Positions 1 to 10,759 of a DNA stretch of 64,000 nt are shown here, one piece after another. This DNA comes from Monosporascus cannonballus. Lineage: Eukaryota; Ascomycota; Sordariomycetes; Xylariales. Made by a program: the position numbers and the translations under genes. Location of the stretch: assembly GCA_004154925.1 (NCBI GenBank), contig QJNS01000061.1, positions 248,001-312,000 of the forward strand, in the 5' to 3' direction. The notes beneath the pieces are model-generated. The model ran no database searches and was not told where the DNA came from. It saw only the letters and a program-made list of their open reading frames with translations. Numbering within the stretch: position 1 is the stretch's first letter; the number at the start of each line of letters is the position of its first letter.

Positions 1-1850
1 GTACTAATTATGTACGATTTAAACCGTTTCGTTAAACTAAAAATCGATATTTCGGATTACACGTTAAGCGTAATAATTAAACAACGGGATAATTAAGGTA
101 AATTGCACCCTATTATATTTTTTTCGTACAAATTAAAAAAAACTAAGTTTAATTACGGTATTCTAAATAAGGAATTTATGGCTATTATTATAGTATTTCG
201 AACATTTAGGTATTTTTTAAAGGAAAGTTTATACTAGATTAAGGTTTATACGGATTATCAAAATCTTATCCGATTTATTACGACCAAGGAGCTTATAAAA
301 CGATAATTTCGTTACGTAGAAAAATTGGCGAATTTCGATTTCGTTATTATCTATAAAAAAGGCTTAGAAAATGGCAAAACAGATGCCTTAAGCAGGCGAC
401 CAAACCTTAAAAAACATTGGTTAAAGTTAATTATATAATTTTCGATATTATTATAAAAGGATATTTACGTTTATAACAAATTGCGACAATTTGAGCAGTA
501 TTTTTCGATTTGTACTAGAAGATCCAGTAGTATAATAATGATTTCTCAAAAAAACAAAAAAACAAATAAGATATAAATTTTGAAAAAATATCAGAAGGAT
601 TTAGTACGAAATATATACGAACATTAGCTATATAGATATCCAAGAATCTATAAAACCTTAAAACTGCTTTAATATATATATTTCTTTTTTAAAATAAAAT
701 TAACGGTATAAAAAATTGTACGGTAATACGATATTTGCGCCAAAGCAAAGACTCGACGACACAAGCTATACGGAAAGTTACAGCTATTATTAATCGTAAA
801 AAGATTATGGTATTTAGTTATATTCGATTTTATTATCACACTTCTTATGTTAAAAATTTAGTTACGGGAATATATTACGACAGTATTTTCGTAATCGTTA
901 ACCGCTTTACGAAATTTTCTTATTTTTTATTATATTATACTGAAATAAATATCGAATAAATTGTATATTTTTTTAAAATATATCTTTAACATATACGGAT
1001 TATTAATGGAAATTATTTTAAATAAAAGATCGATATTTGTTTCTAAGTTTTGGCAAAATTTAATAGTATAAATCGGCTTAAATTACAAATTATTTAACGT
1101 ATTTAAACCTTAAATAAATGGATAAATAAAACGAATAAATTAAACTTTAAAAATTTATTTACGATATTATCTTAATTGCGAACAAAATATTTGAGTTAAA
1201 AAATTATTAATCGTATAATTAGTTTATAATATTAATTATTACGAAAGTATTAAGATAATATTTGCGAAAGTAAATTTTGGTTTTATTTTAAAAATTTATA
1301 AAAAAATACGCGATAATAGTTTAATTAATATTAAAGCAATTTTTATATAAAAATAGTTACGATAGCTATATTAAAAAATAAAAATAAAATTGGAATTCGT
1401 ACGAAATTAAATAGATATGTATTGTAATTAGAAAAGGTTAAAATGATTAATTTTCGAAAAAAGGGAAATAGTTTTTTTCGTTACTAAAAATACTTAAATA
1501 AAACGATTTAATAAAAAACTCGATTTTAAATATATTAATTTATATAAAATCGTTAAGAAAATCTTAGAAAATAATTATTAAATGGAATTTCCACTAAAGA
1601 TTAAACTTTATTTAATTTTTTATGTTTTTTTATTCGAGTTAATAATGGATATAATTAAGGTATATACGGCATAAAACGATATGGAAGTGGAAAACAAATA
1701 AGCATATAAAGTAAAAAAGATTTTTGATATACGGAAATAAAACGGATTTACCTAGTACCTAATTAAATAGAAAAAGTATCTAAATTCCGAGAACAGCTGG
1801 GAACCCGCCAAGAACCTTATTGGCGCCTAGCACCTATTAAAGAACTTTTA
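1..1850 (+). pseudogene. pol remnant of P1 (RNase H, integrase, chromodomain)
   Basis: Broken reading frame of Gypsy polyprotein. The RNase H end is marked by an intact TDALSRR motif at 379-399. The integrase core is readable in an open stretch at 735-959, with IYYDSIFVIVNRFTKFSYF. The catalytic Asp of the usual VDRF motif is Asn here, a G-to-A change that fits RIP. The C-terminal chromodomain is visible at about 1789-1850 as ENSWEPAKNLIGA. Chromodomains in this clade direct integration to heterochromatin (family knowledge). Many TAA/TAG stops make the gene dead. Confidence 0.85.
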
Positions 1851-2437
1851 TTAGTAACGATAGGCGCGTCCCAGTCGACAGCCGACCAATCGGTAGCCAG
1901 GATATCGGGCCAATCGGCCGTAACCTGCGTTAACGTAATAGCCGTAACGGCGGCCTCTAGCTATTCTTATTCCCGACGTTTTTGTTTTTCCAATTTATCT
2001 AGAGATTAAAACTTACGTTATATTATGGTAACGCCTTTTAAACGAACTAACGTCTTTTACTTACGTAAACGAATAAGACGGGAAAAAATTTTATTTATCT
2101 TTTTTAATTAACGATATTAAGCCTTAAGGTAAAACCATTAAAGCTTTAATAATCGTTTTTTACTAAGCACTTTTTTCCGTTTTGAGTACTGGTGTTTCCG
2201 ACGAATATTTTATAAGGAAAAAATAAATACGTCGCTATTATTGTAAAACCGATTTCGATTATTATATTCCTTATATTTTAAAATAGTTTTTATTATTTTA
2301 TACTTTATGTTTTTCGAGAAATAATAAGAGTAAGACATAATTTTGTACCCGAATTTGTTAAAGGCTTTTATGAAGTTAATGTAACGAACGGTGAAAAAAC
2401 GAAAAACGCGACGAATTTTAGAAATACGAAACGATAT
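1817..2437 (-). pseudogene. antisense ORF of P1: Cys-cluster and coiled-coil protein remnant
   Basis: On the strand opposite to pol a second reading frame runs from a mutated start (ATA at 2437) to a TAA at 1817-1819. The N-terminus is basic (SFRISKIRRVFRF). A middle block has Tyr where the relatives suggest Cys (KIMSYSYYF, then KYKI and LKYKEY). The C-terminal part reads SLDKLEKQKRRE, followed by an acidic, Trp-rich tail (TADWPDILATDWSAVDWD) and the ending SSLIGARRQ. The last codons overlap the pol chromodomain on the other strand. Five other Gypsy copies in the window carry the same frame. I recall similar uncharacterised ascomycete proteins with a Cys cluster followed by a coiled coil, but the function is unknown to me. 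Confidence 0.7.
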
Positions 2438-2515
2438 AATTGAAAATAAAAAAGGTACTTACCAAACGAAAAAAAAGAAATTTTAAAAGCAAGATTTTTA
2501 GAAGAAAGAAAATCG

Positions 2516-2845
2516 TATTACGACTTAACGAGCTTTGGCCTTAAAAAACAGTTAAATAAGAATTATACGGACCATCTTCGAAGTTACGTAACGGTAATTA
2601 CTGCCAAACCGGTAATTATCAGTAATTAAAAGTAATCTAAAATTATTATAATTCTTACCGATTGCGTATTTACGAATAATTAAGCCAGGAAAAGAGAAAA
2701 TATATACGTTTATTATTTTTATAGTTTAGATAATTTTAGCTTATAATAATAATTCGTTACTTAAGATACTTTTAGTATTACGAGACGTAATACGATTACT
2801 GTATTTATTGCTTAGATTTTTACGATATTCCTATTAATATAAATC
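2516..2845 (+). repeat. P1 3' LTR (5' boundary uncertain)
   Basis: The right part (about 2690-2845) matches the second half of the other Gypsy LTRs, from the segment with ATATATACGTTTATT to the segment TTAATATAAATCCCG. The start at 2516 (TATTACGAC) resembles the RIP-altered TGTTATGACC terminus of the M-family LTRs, but the sequence between the two is divergent. The terminal CCGTCACA end is missing because the sequence switches to an inverted LTR at 2846. Confidence 0.5.
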
Positions 2846-2960
2846 CCGTTAAATCTCTTAGATTATTTCGCATTTATATTAGGTAATTTCGACTTATTTA
2901 TGTTCTATTTCGATTACTAAGTAACCGTTTTCGAGACTTTTTCTTAGTTAGATTATAATA
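2846..2960 (-). repeat. Partial inverted Gypsy LTR (M0)
   Basis: The sequence matches the outer part of the minus-orientation LTRs at 9970, 48738 and 55407. It shares the stretch with TTAAATCTCTTAGATTATTTC and the terminal GAGACTTTTTCTTAG...ATAATA. It joins head-on to the plus-orientation P1 LTR within a short common string around ATCCCGT. Confidence 0.7.
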
Positions 2961-3027
2961 CGATCTTTCTTTTTTTCAAATCTTGCCTTCAAAACCTTTC
3001 TGATAAGATCTTCTCTTATTTATTATT

Positions 3028-3629
3028 ATGTCCAGCCGAATTATTAAAAACTTCAAACGTATTAGTTAAAAAAATACGAAGTTTTAGTTCGTTTCGTTTT
3101 TAATTCTAGTTTTAAAATTATGCCTTATACATTTTATTTCCGCGCTGGTAATTTATATATTATATCGGATAGCGTAACGTATTATTAATAATGCATTTTA
3201 AAAAAAACCTATTACGACGGTTTCGATATTTATTTTTCATTTTTAAATAATATTAACGAGAAAATAAAACGTTTGCAATTAGAAAACTTTTCGTCCGTTA
3301 ATATTTTCGTAATATTCGTTAAAAATTGTTAATCGTATTTCGTTATTTAAACGAGGGGTTATTCTGTTTAGAAGATTTTCATATTTAACAAGATTGTTTT
3401 TCGTAAAAAAAATATAAAAATAGTTAATCGAGGTCTTTAATCTTTGGATGAATTAAAAGAACAAAAAAAGGCCGACCGCTTAAAGGCGGAACATAAGCGC
3501 TTAGAAACTGAACTTCGCGCCGTATTTTCTGAATGGTTTTATTCTTTAAACTTTATTATGAACGTAAATTAGGATATTATATTAAACGGCGTTTGTAATA
3601 AAAATTCTTTAATAAATGTTAAACGTTAA
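3028..3629 (+). pseudogene. antisense ORF of M0: Cys-cluster and coiled-coil protein remnant
   Basis: This copy keeps an ATG at 3028 (MSSRIIKNFKRIS). The middle is decayed. The distal coiled coil is well kept (NRGL-stop-SLDELKEQKKADRLKAEHK) and continues to ELRAVFSEW. The end VCNKNSLINVKR followed by TAA at 3627-3629 matches the P1 ending. Start and stop are in different frames, so at least one indel is present. The orientation is opposite to the retroelement genes. It is related to the frames at 1817, 16012, 49228 and 56956. Confidence 0.7.
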
Positions 3630-3639
3630 GAAGATTTTT

Positions 3640-5972
3640 AGCGAGTTTTTAGATATTTTCGAAGTCCGGGTGCTTTTTCCATTTGATTAGGTACTAAATA
3701 AGTCCGTTTTGTTTTTTATATTAAATATTTTTTTCTTATATAATTGTTCGTCTGTTATCTTTGTATCGTTTTATCTTTTATATATTATAATAATATCTGC
3801 CCTTAATTCGAATAAAAAATATAGAAAACTAAATAAAGTTTAACTTTGAGTAGAAGTTGTAGTTAGTAATTATTTTTTGAGATTTTTTTAGCGATTTTAT
3901 ATAGACCGATATATTTGAAATCGAGTTTTTTATTAAGTTGTTTTGTTTAAATGTTTTTTATAGTTAAAAAAAACTATTTTCCTTTTTTTAAAAGTTGGTC
4001 CCTTTACTCTTTTGTGATTATAGTACTTATTTCTTTAATTTTAGACGAATTCTAGTTCTATTTTTATTTTTTGATATAATTGTCGTAATTATTCCGACGT
4101 AAGGATTGTTTTGATATTAATTGAACCGTTATTACGTGCTTTTCTATAAATTTCTAGAATAAAATTAAAGTTTGCATATGATGGAGTTATTTTGATATTT
4201 TTATAGTAGCCAGTATTATAAATTAATTGAATAATAGATAACTTTTTAACTTAGTTATTTTGTTCGTAATTAATGTAATACCGTAAATAAGTTTTCAAAG
4301 TTTAGTTTATTTGCTTTATTTATCTTTTTGTTTATAGTTTAAAAATACTAGATAATTTATAGTTTAAGCCGATAAATGTTATTAAACCTTATCAAAATTT
4401 AAATGTAAATATTGATCCTTTATTGAAGATAATTTCTATTCGTAATCCGTATATGTTAAAGATATGTTTAAAGTAAATGTATGCTATTTGTTCGACATCC
4501 GTATTTTTATAATAGAGTAAAAAGTAGAAAAATTTATAAACCGATTAATGATAACGAAAATGCAATTGTAATATATTTCCGTAACAGGAGTTTTTGATAT
4601 AAGAAGTTTGGTAATAAAGTCGAATATAACTGAGTATTATAATCGTTTTACGATTAATAATAGCTATAACTTTTTGTATAGCTTATGTCGTCGAACTTTT
4701 TTTTAACGCAAATATTGTATTATTAGATTATTTGTTATACCGTTAATTTTATTTTAAGATAGAAATATATGCATTAAAGCCGTTTTAAGATTTTGTAGAT
4801 GTCCGGATATTTATATAATTAATATTCGTATATATTTCGTATTATATTCTTGTAGTATTTTTTTGAAACTTGTATTTTGTCCGTTTTTTTAGTTCTTTAA
4901 AAGGCCGTTATTGTGCTGCTGGATTTTATAATACATATTGCTAGATACTGTCTAAATTGTCGTAATTTGTTAAGAGCGTAAATATTTTTTATAGTAATTT
5001 TAAAAATTATATAGCTAATTTTGACTAATTCTTTTTCAAAATCTAGTTTTCTATTTAAAGTATTAACTTTATTATTCTTTAAGCTTTTTTTTAAATAATA
5101 ACTAAATCGAAGTTCGATAATTTTTTCGTATAACGGAATTATTATTTTATAAGTTTTTTAGTCATAGTAAATTGGATAAGATTTTAATAGTTTGTACAAA
5201 CTTAATTTAGTGAAAAATCTTTTTTAAGAAATGCCTAAACTTTCGAAAAGCCAAAATAATGGCCATAAATTCCTTATGAAAACATGTTGTAATTAAGCTC
5301 GGCTTTTTTAATTTGTATGAAAAAAAATAATAGAGTGTAATTTGTTATAATTATTTCATTATCCGATTACTGCGTTTAACGCGTAATCCGAAATATCGGT
5401 TTTTAATTTAACGAAATTTGTTAAATCGTACATAATTAATATTATTTCTTTAGTAATTGTATTTTTGATTTCTTAAAACGCCTTTTCTATTTTAAGCGTT
5501 TATTTGAACTTTTTTTCTTTTTTCGTAAAATCGGTTAAGGATATGGTTATTCTGTTAAAATTTCGAATAAACTTTTTGTGATAGTTAGCGAATCTAAAAA
5601 ATGTCTGTATTTCTTTAATTGTGGTTGGCATTGGCTATTGTGTAACTGTAGCGATTTTTTTAGATTTATTTTAATATATCCTAAAAGAATAACATATTTT
5701 GGACATTTTATTTCCTACAAGTGGAATTGATTTTTTTCTGCGTTAATAAATAATTTTGCGTTTTGTAAAACTTGAAAAATCTTATAAAAGTATTTTGTAT
5801 ATGTTTTTTTGTTTTTAAGAAAATAAAAATATCGTCAAAATAGCAAACGACGAACCTATCAAGGTATTTTCGTAGTATATAATTTATTATCCGCTAGAAA
5901 ATTGCTGATACGTTCGTAAGTTTTATTGGTATAACTAGATATTTAAATAATCTATATTTCGTCCTAAAAGTT
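3640..5972 (-). pseudogene. pol remnant of M0 (RT, RNase H, integrase)
   Basis: On the minus strand the RT active-site block reads VVCYFDDIFIF at 5821-5851 with both Asp kept. An integrase piece at about 4520-4590 reads IFVIINRFINFS, in which the catalytic Asp is Asn. Stops interrupt every long frame. The small open frame at 5976-6164 lies beyond the point where Gypsy similarity ends and looks accidental. Confidence 0.75.
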
Positions 5973-7212
5973 ATTTTAAGCCGTTTTATTACGGCTACTT
6001 TTAAGTTGTAATATTTGCTGAGTATTTTTTACTATATTTTTATTAAGACTTTTACGAAGATATTTTTCGTTATAATTTCGCATTTTTACAGTATGTTTAT
6101 TACTTAAAAACGCGTCGTCGAATTTACGACGTGTGTAAAAAGCACTTATTATTATTTTTTTCAAAAGCCGATATTATATTAAATATAATAAGATATTGAT
6201 TAATTCAAGAATTAATACATATTATCTCGAAAATATATTGTATTTATATTTTAAATTAATATTTATAATGTTAAAGAAAATGATTTTGTATTTACTATAA
6301 TGTTTTTTTTAAATTAATTACAAGTATTAAAATTTTTATGATATTATTAATATAATTCAAAATATGAAAGAAATAATATAAATATTTTATTATATAATAA
6401 AAATCCGTTAACAAAGAATTTAGTATTTAATAAATAAATTAAAAAGAAATTAAAGAAATATGTATATAACTAATTTATTTAAAACATTTCTATTAAATTT
6501 CGAGTAAATTCTTTTTTAATAAAAAATACATTATATTTAATATACGATATTACGATAAAGTCTTAAATCAATTTATTTACAACTTTATTTAATTGAAAGA
6601 AAATCGTTTAAACAGATAATATACCTTTTCACTTAAAATATAGCACCGATATTAGTAATAAATAATATAATTAATTTATTTTCTGTTATTTTTTGTAATA
6701 TTTTAATACAAATTATTCAATTTTAAAATCGTTTCTCAATTATATATTAAAAACGGTTTCTCGTATTACATATTTAAAGAAATGTTATATAATTAACAGA
6801 GTATATAATTTTTAAAACCGCTTAGTTTTTCGTAAGGTAATGATTTTTTAAAATTAAAATCGTATTAATTAATATACTAATTTTATAATTTATAATTTAT
6901 TTTCTAGTTTAAAGTAACGATATCAAACTTATATTTTAACTTTTTTTTAAACTGAATAACTATGAACATTTTTATTTCGAAATTCGTTTTTGTTTAATAA
7001 ATGTAGTCGGCGATTATTATCGAAATAATTTAGTTATTTTTGTCGTTCAAATTGTAATTGGCGATTGCAATTAAGATAATTTTATTATTTTTATTATTTG
7101 AATTTTCTGAATAATAACTTTGTTTTTTTTAAAACAGTAAGTTTATTATTAACAATAATAACAATAATAACAACAACAACAATAATAATAGTAACAACAA
7201 CAACAACAATAA

Positions 7213-7243
<31 letters not shown>

Positions 7244-9480
7244 AAATTTATAAAACTATTAAACGGTATATTATTATTGTTAATTAAGAGTTTTCTTAAT
7301 ATTGCCTAATATAAAACGTAATATAACTATAGGTTTATTTATAAGAAATTTACTTTAGTTCTATAAGACGCGAAATAATTAAAAAAATAATAACAGATTT
7401 TCCAAATTTATCTAAAAAGCTAGAAATAAAATAAATATTAAATAATTATTTCGCAAAGTAAATAATTCCTTTATAATATTTTATATACATACTCTATTTA
7501 AATATTATTTTTAAGTTTTCGTCTGTATTAAGTTTTTAATTTTAATGTATTAATTTTTCGTTTTTAATATATGAATCGTATATAGTTGTATTTTATAATG
7601 TAATTTACAACACAATTAAAATATTATTCGAACGTAATATTATAAACTATTACCATATTTATTACCTTTTTTAGCCACATTATGATTAATCAAAAATTAT
7701 AAGTTAGACCTTATAGAAAATATTATTAAAATAAAAAATTAACTTTAAAAATTAAATAATATTTTATACGATAAAAATAAACATGAAAGCAAAACTAAAA
7801 AGGAACCTACATTTGAAGTATAATATAATATCGAAAATGAAACCAAATTTGAAAATAATTACGTATTTATTAAAAAGAATTACGAAAAGAAAAATAATAG
7901 ATAATTAAAAAACGAATTTAATTATAAAACTAAAAATAACAAAACGAATGGAATAACGACGAAAAATGTAATAAATATGTTAAAAGAATTAAATTCTTAA
8001 TTGAACTAAGATTTAATATATAATTCTAAGATAACGTATAAAAAGTATTCGAATTGTTATTACGATTTTATATTTTAATATATTATATTTATATAACGAA
8101 AAATGCCGAAATATTTAAAACGTGATTTATATAACAGCTGTAATTAAATCTTTTTTTAAAATGGTATAAATAAGACATTTCTTTTAAAAAAATAAGTTTT
8201 ATATAAGAGATTTAATATTAATAAACTTAGTTTTATATACGACGGTAAAATAAATAAATTAATAATAATTCATTAATTTAATTATCAAATTCGCATATAT
8301 TCCAAATCGAACAAGAATAAATATGGTATTATTTTATTAAAAAATTATATAAATAGTAAATTATAGAGAAAAGAATTAAAATATTATAAGGTTTGTTAAA
8401 AGTAAGTTTTTTTAATACCAGTTATTTATTATATGAATTGTCGTATTATATATAATATAGTATTATCCGTTTATATTATCGAAATATTATTTTAAAATAA
8501 TCGTTATATAGTTAAAACATAAATTAATTTATACCTTTGTTTTAATATTATCGAAAATCTGTATTTTATTAATTAGATTTGGTATATATACTATATTTAA
8601 AATTTTCTAAATTTTCGTACGTTTAAGAACAGATATCAAAAGTACGTATATAAAGTTATACGATTAGAATTATAAAGTTTTCTTTCTAATTTTTCGTTTT
8701 AGTAATTATCGATATTTGTATTTCTCTAAATTTAATATAAGTTTTTTTAAAATATATATATTTATTTATATAAGAATAAAAAAGAAAAATCACAAAATCA
8801 AATGTTATACGAAATGTTAAAAAAATACGAACTTTATACAAAAATCTAGGCTATAATAATAAATAACAAAGCAAATCTTTTACAACAAGTATTTTAAGAA
8901 ATATATAAAATATAAACAAAATCAAATATAAATAAAAAGACATATTATATTTATTATTTTTTATATTTTTTACACGTTTAAAAATTATAAATAAAGTAAA
9001 TATAAAAAAATATAATGCGATTAAAAGTTAAAAAAAGGATAATTAAAATTAGGTAAATCAAGTTCGATACGATTAAATGTATGGTAATAAAGATACGTTA
9101 CTCTTTATTATTTTATTAATAATATTATATTAATTTTCCTATTACTATTTATATTAATGTTTTTATTAATCTAAAATTAAATATTTTAAAATATACTTGA
9201 AGTTTAATACGAAATATTAGTAATAGTTTGAGTACATGAAAATTATTATTTTTTAAGAAGAGAGTATTTGAAATATTTAAAAAATTAATATAATTATTTT
9301 TGATATAACAATGTATTAAGATTTCGTAATATATATATTTTCCCGAATTTGCTAATTAAAACCTATTTTCGGAAACTATATATATTGTGAGAAAATGATT
9401 AATTTCGAAATTACGGAAATTATAAAAATTAGTATCGATTATTTTATCGATATTTATATATTATTTTTTTTATATACAAA
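5973..9480. other. AT-rich RIP-type sequence without recognisable gene
   Basis: About 3.5 kb of very AT-rich sequence. I recognise no protein motif, LTR or RNA gene in it apart from a trinucleotide microsatellite at 7148-7247. It starts where the M0 reverse transcriptase breaks off and ends at the 5' LTR of G2. It is probably older, more heavily mutated repeat sequence, but that is inference. Confidence 0.5.
7148..7247. repeat. AAC/AAT trinucleotide microsatellite
   Basis: About 100 bases of runs of AAT and AAC triplets (the AAC triplets lie mostly in the left half), with single interruptions. Loss of CA through RIP would turn AAC-type repeats toward AAT, so the surviving AAC units suggest the array expanded late or escaped mutation. 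Confidence 0.9.
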
Positions 9481-9910
9481 TATTATAGAAATAGAAGTTT
9501 CTGTTTCTAAAAGACTAATCTTTAAAGCCTAGCGCGAACCTGTCACGGCTAAGCCTCGGACAAATGCGCTTGGCTTTCGAAACAATCTAATTGATTTAAA
9601 TAATTTAAAAAACTCTTGGACAAGATTATATAAATTATATAAATTTTATAAATTTATAATATACATGGTTTTAAAAATTAAAATATATAATAAATCGAGT
9701 TTATATATAAATAATAGCTATTTAATTTCGCTTTTTAACTATTAATCTAAGCTTTCAATTTAAAGGTACTTCTATTACTTTTTAATTAAAAGAATACTTT
9801 TTTAAGTTTTTTTGATTAAATAAATCATTAAATTATTTCTTATCTTAGTATTACCTTTAAATTATAATATTTTTCGGATATTACTTATATTTACAGGTAA
9901 TCGTATAATA
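9481..9910 (+). repeat. G2 5' LTR
   Basis: The segment begins TATTATAGAAAT (expected TGTTAT) and ends ATAATA (expected ATAACA). It matches 28610-29329 over its whole length apart from an insertion in the latter. Shared landmarks are a GC-richer core with CTAGCGCG and CTGTCACGGCTAAGCCTCGG and a run of ATATAAATT units. The length is 430 bp. The flanking five bases (ACAAA) do not match those after the 3' LTR, so no target duplication is recognised. Confidence 0.75.
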
Positions 9911-9969
9911 AATTCGTTGAATTTTACTAACTTTTTAATTAATAGCCAACGAATAATTCAAAGCTCAGT

Positions 9970-10342
9970 TATGACGACTAATAGATTTAACTAACTATTA
10001 AACCTTAGTCGTACGAGTTTATATTAACAGAAGTATCGTAGAACTCTATAGCAATAAGATAACTTAATTACGTCTTTTAATATTAAAAACGCAAAAATGT
10101 ATTGCAAATAATTATATTAATAAGTGTTATAAATTAAAATTATTTAAATTATAGAAATAATAAGCGTATATATCTTTCGTGGATCTCGTTAGATATTCCG
10201 GATCCATATCGGGTAACTGCATAGATCTCGTTGGATCCCTTAGATCATTTCGGATCCATGTTACGTGGTTCCGACCCACTTGGGTCCTGTTTTGGTTATC
10301 GAGTAACCGTTTCCGAGACCCTCCTTTAGTTGAGTCATAACA
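9970..10342 (-). repeat. M1 3' LTR
   Basis: Begins TATGACGACTAATAG (TGTGACGGCT in the least mutated copy at 48738) and ends GAGTCATAACA. It contains the family's internal tandem-like blocks around GATCTCGTTGGATC and TTTCGGATCCAT. Length 373 bp, against 374 bp for its partner at 22067. Confidence 0.9.
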
Positions 10343-10349
10343 CGCTTTC

Positions 10350-10515
10350 TGTCAGCTAGCAGAGGGGTGCTCTAGCACCCCATATACGGAAGATTCCCTC
10401 TGATCGGAACATATATGTTCCGGGACTAGATCACCTTAAAGTGCAGTGCGCGTTCTAGAGCACCTGCAACTAGTTATCAATACACACATATAACTGATAT
10501 CCCTTATATCTGACA
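10350..10515 (+). repeat. Copia 5' LTR
   Basis: 166 bp, TGTCAGCTAGC...ATCTGACA with short terminal inverted repeats. It contains two hairpins: GGGGTGCTCTAGCACCCC near the start, and a GATCGGAACATATATGTTCC block further on. Nearly free of RIP changes compared with its partner, which shows TG to TA at the first two bases. Confidence 0.92.
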
Positions 10516-10621
10516 ATTAAGAGTTTTATTCGCTTAATTAGGGCATATATTAATTGATCAACTGCTGCTGAAACGATATAAGCTGTATATCAGTTGCAAT
10601 TATCGAAATACGCCAATAATA

Positions 10622-10759
10622 ATGATGGCGACCGTATCGTTAACATCCTCCGTTATCTACAAGGGACCTAAGAACTGGGATCGTTTTAAAGGCGAATTCC
10701 AATCTAAAATATACGCGTTCGATATTTGGAATTATATCGATCCTAATCAGAACTTTTAA
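10622..10759 (+). pseudogene. Copia gag, N-terminal remnant
   Basis: Two adjacent ATG codons start a short open frame with SVIYKGPKNWDRFKGEFQ and DIWNYIDPNQ before a TAA stop. The same peptide, with the start codon changed to ATA, recurs at about 36550-36680. This identifies it as the Copia gag N-terminus. Downstream frames to about 12000 are broken by many stops. Neither the ATG nor the region up to the first stop is strongly mutated. Confidence 0.8.

Larger units (their letters stand above)
1..2845 (+). mobile_element. Gypsy chromovirus P1, 3' part, RIP-degraded
   Basis: This is the 3' portion of a plus-strand Ty3/Gypsy element; its 5' part lies before the window. The order is RNase H, integrase, chromodomain, an antisense ORF, then LTR sequence. 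It matches the downstream part of element P2 (48.0-48.7 kb plus 55.8-57.1 kb) collinearly, which shows where P2 was split by a later insertion. Most Gln and Trp codons have become stops, as expected from RIP. The short region 1790-1990 has much higher GC than the rest. The end at 2845 is an abrupt switch to LTR sequence in the opposite orientation. Confidence 0.85.
2961..5972 (-). mobile_element. Gypsy chromovirus M0, minus strand, truncated in RT
   Basis: Internal region of a Gypsy element of the same family as M1 and M2, collinear with 15951-19000 and 49162-52150. Going from right to left on the minus strand it holds reverse transcriptase, RNase H, integrase and a pol end, and then the antisense ORF region next to the LTR. 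The reading frame is full of stops. Similarity to the other copies stops near 5972, inside the RT domain, so gag and protease are missing. Confidence 0.8.

Noticed and set aside
5973..6164. Similarity of the TAAGCCGTTTTATTACGGC junction to E-family sequence near 61065
   Set aside because: The match is short and partly palindromic, and the LTR expected about 430 bp further on is absent.
7148..7247. CRISPR-like or structured array
   Set aside because: Simple trinucleotide repeats without spacers; the window is eukaryotic.
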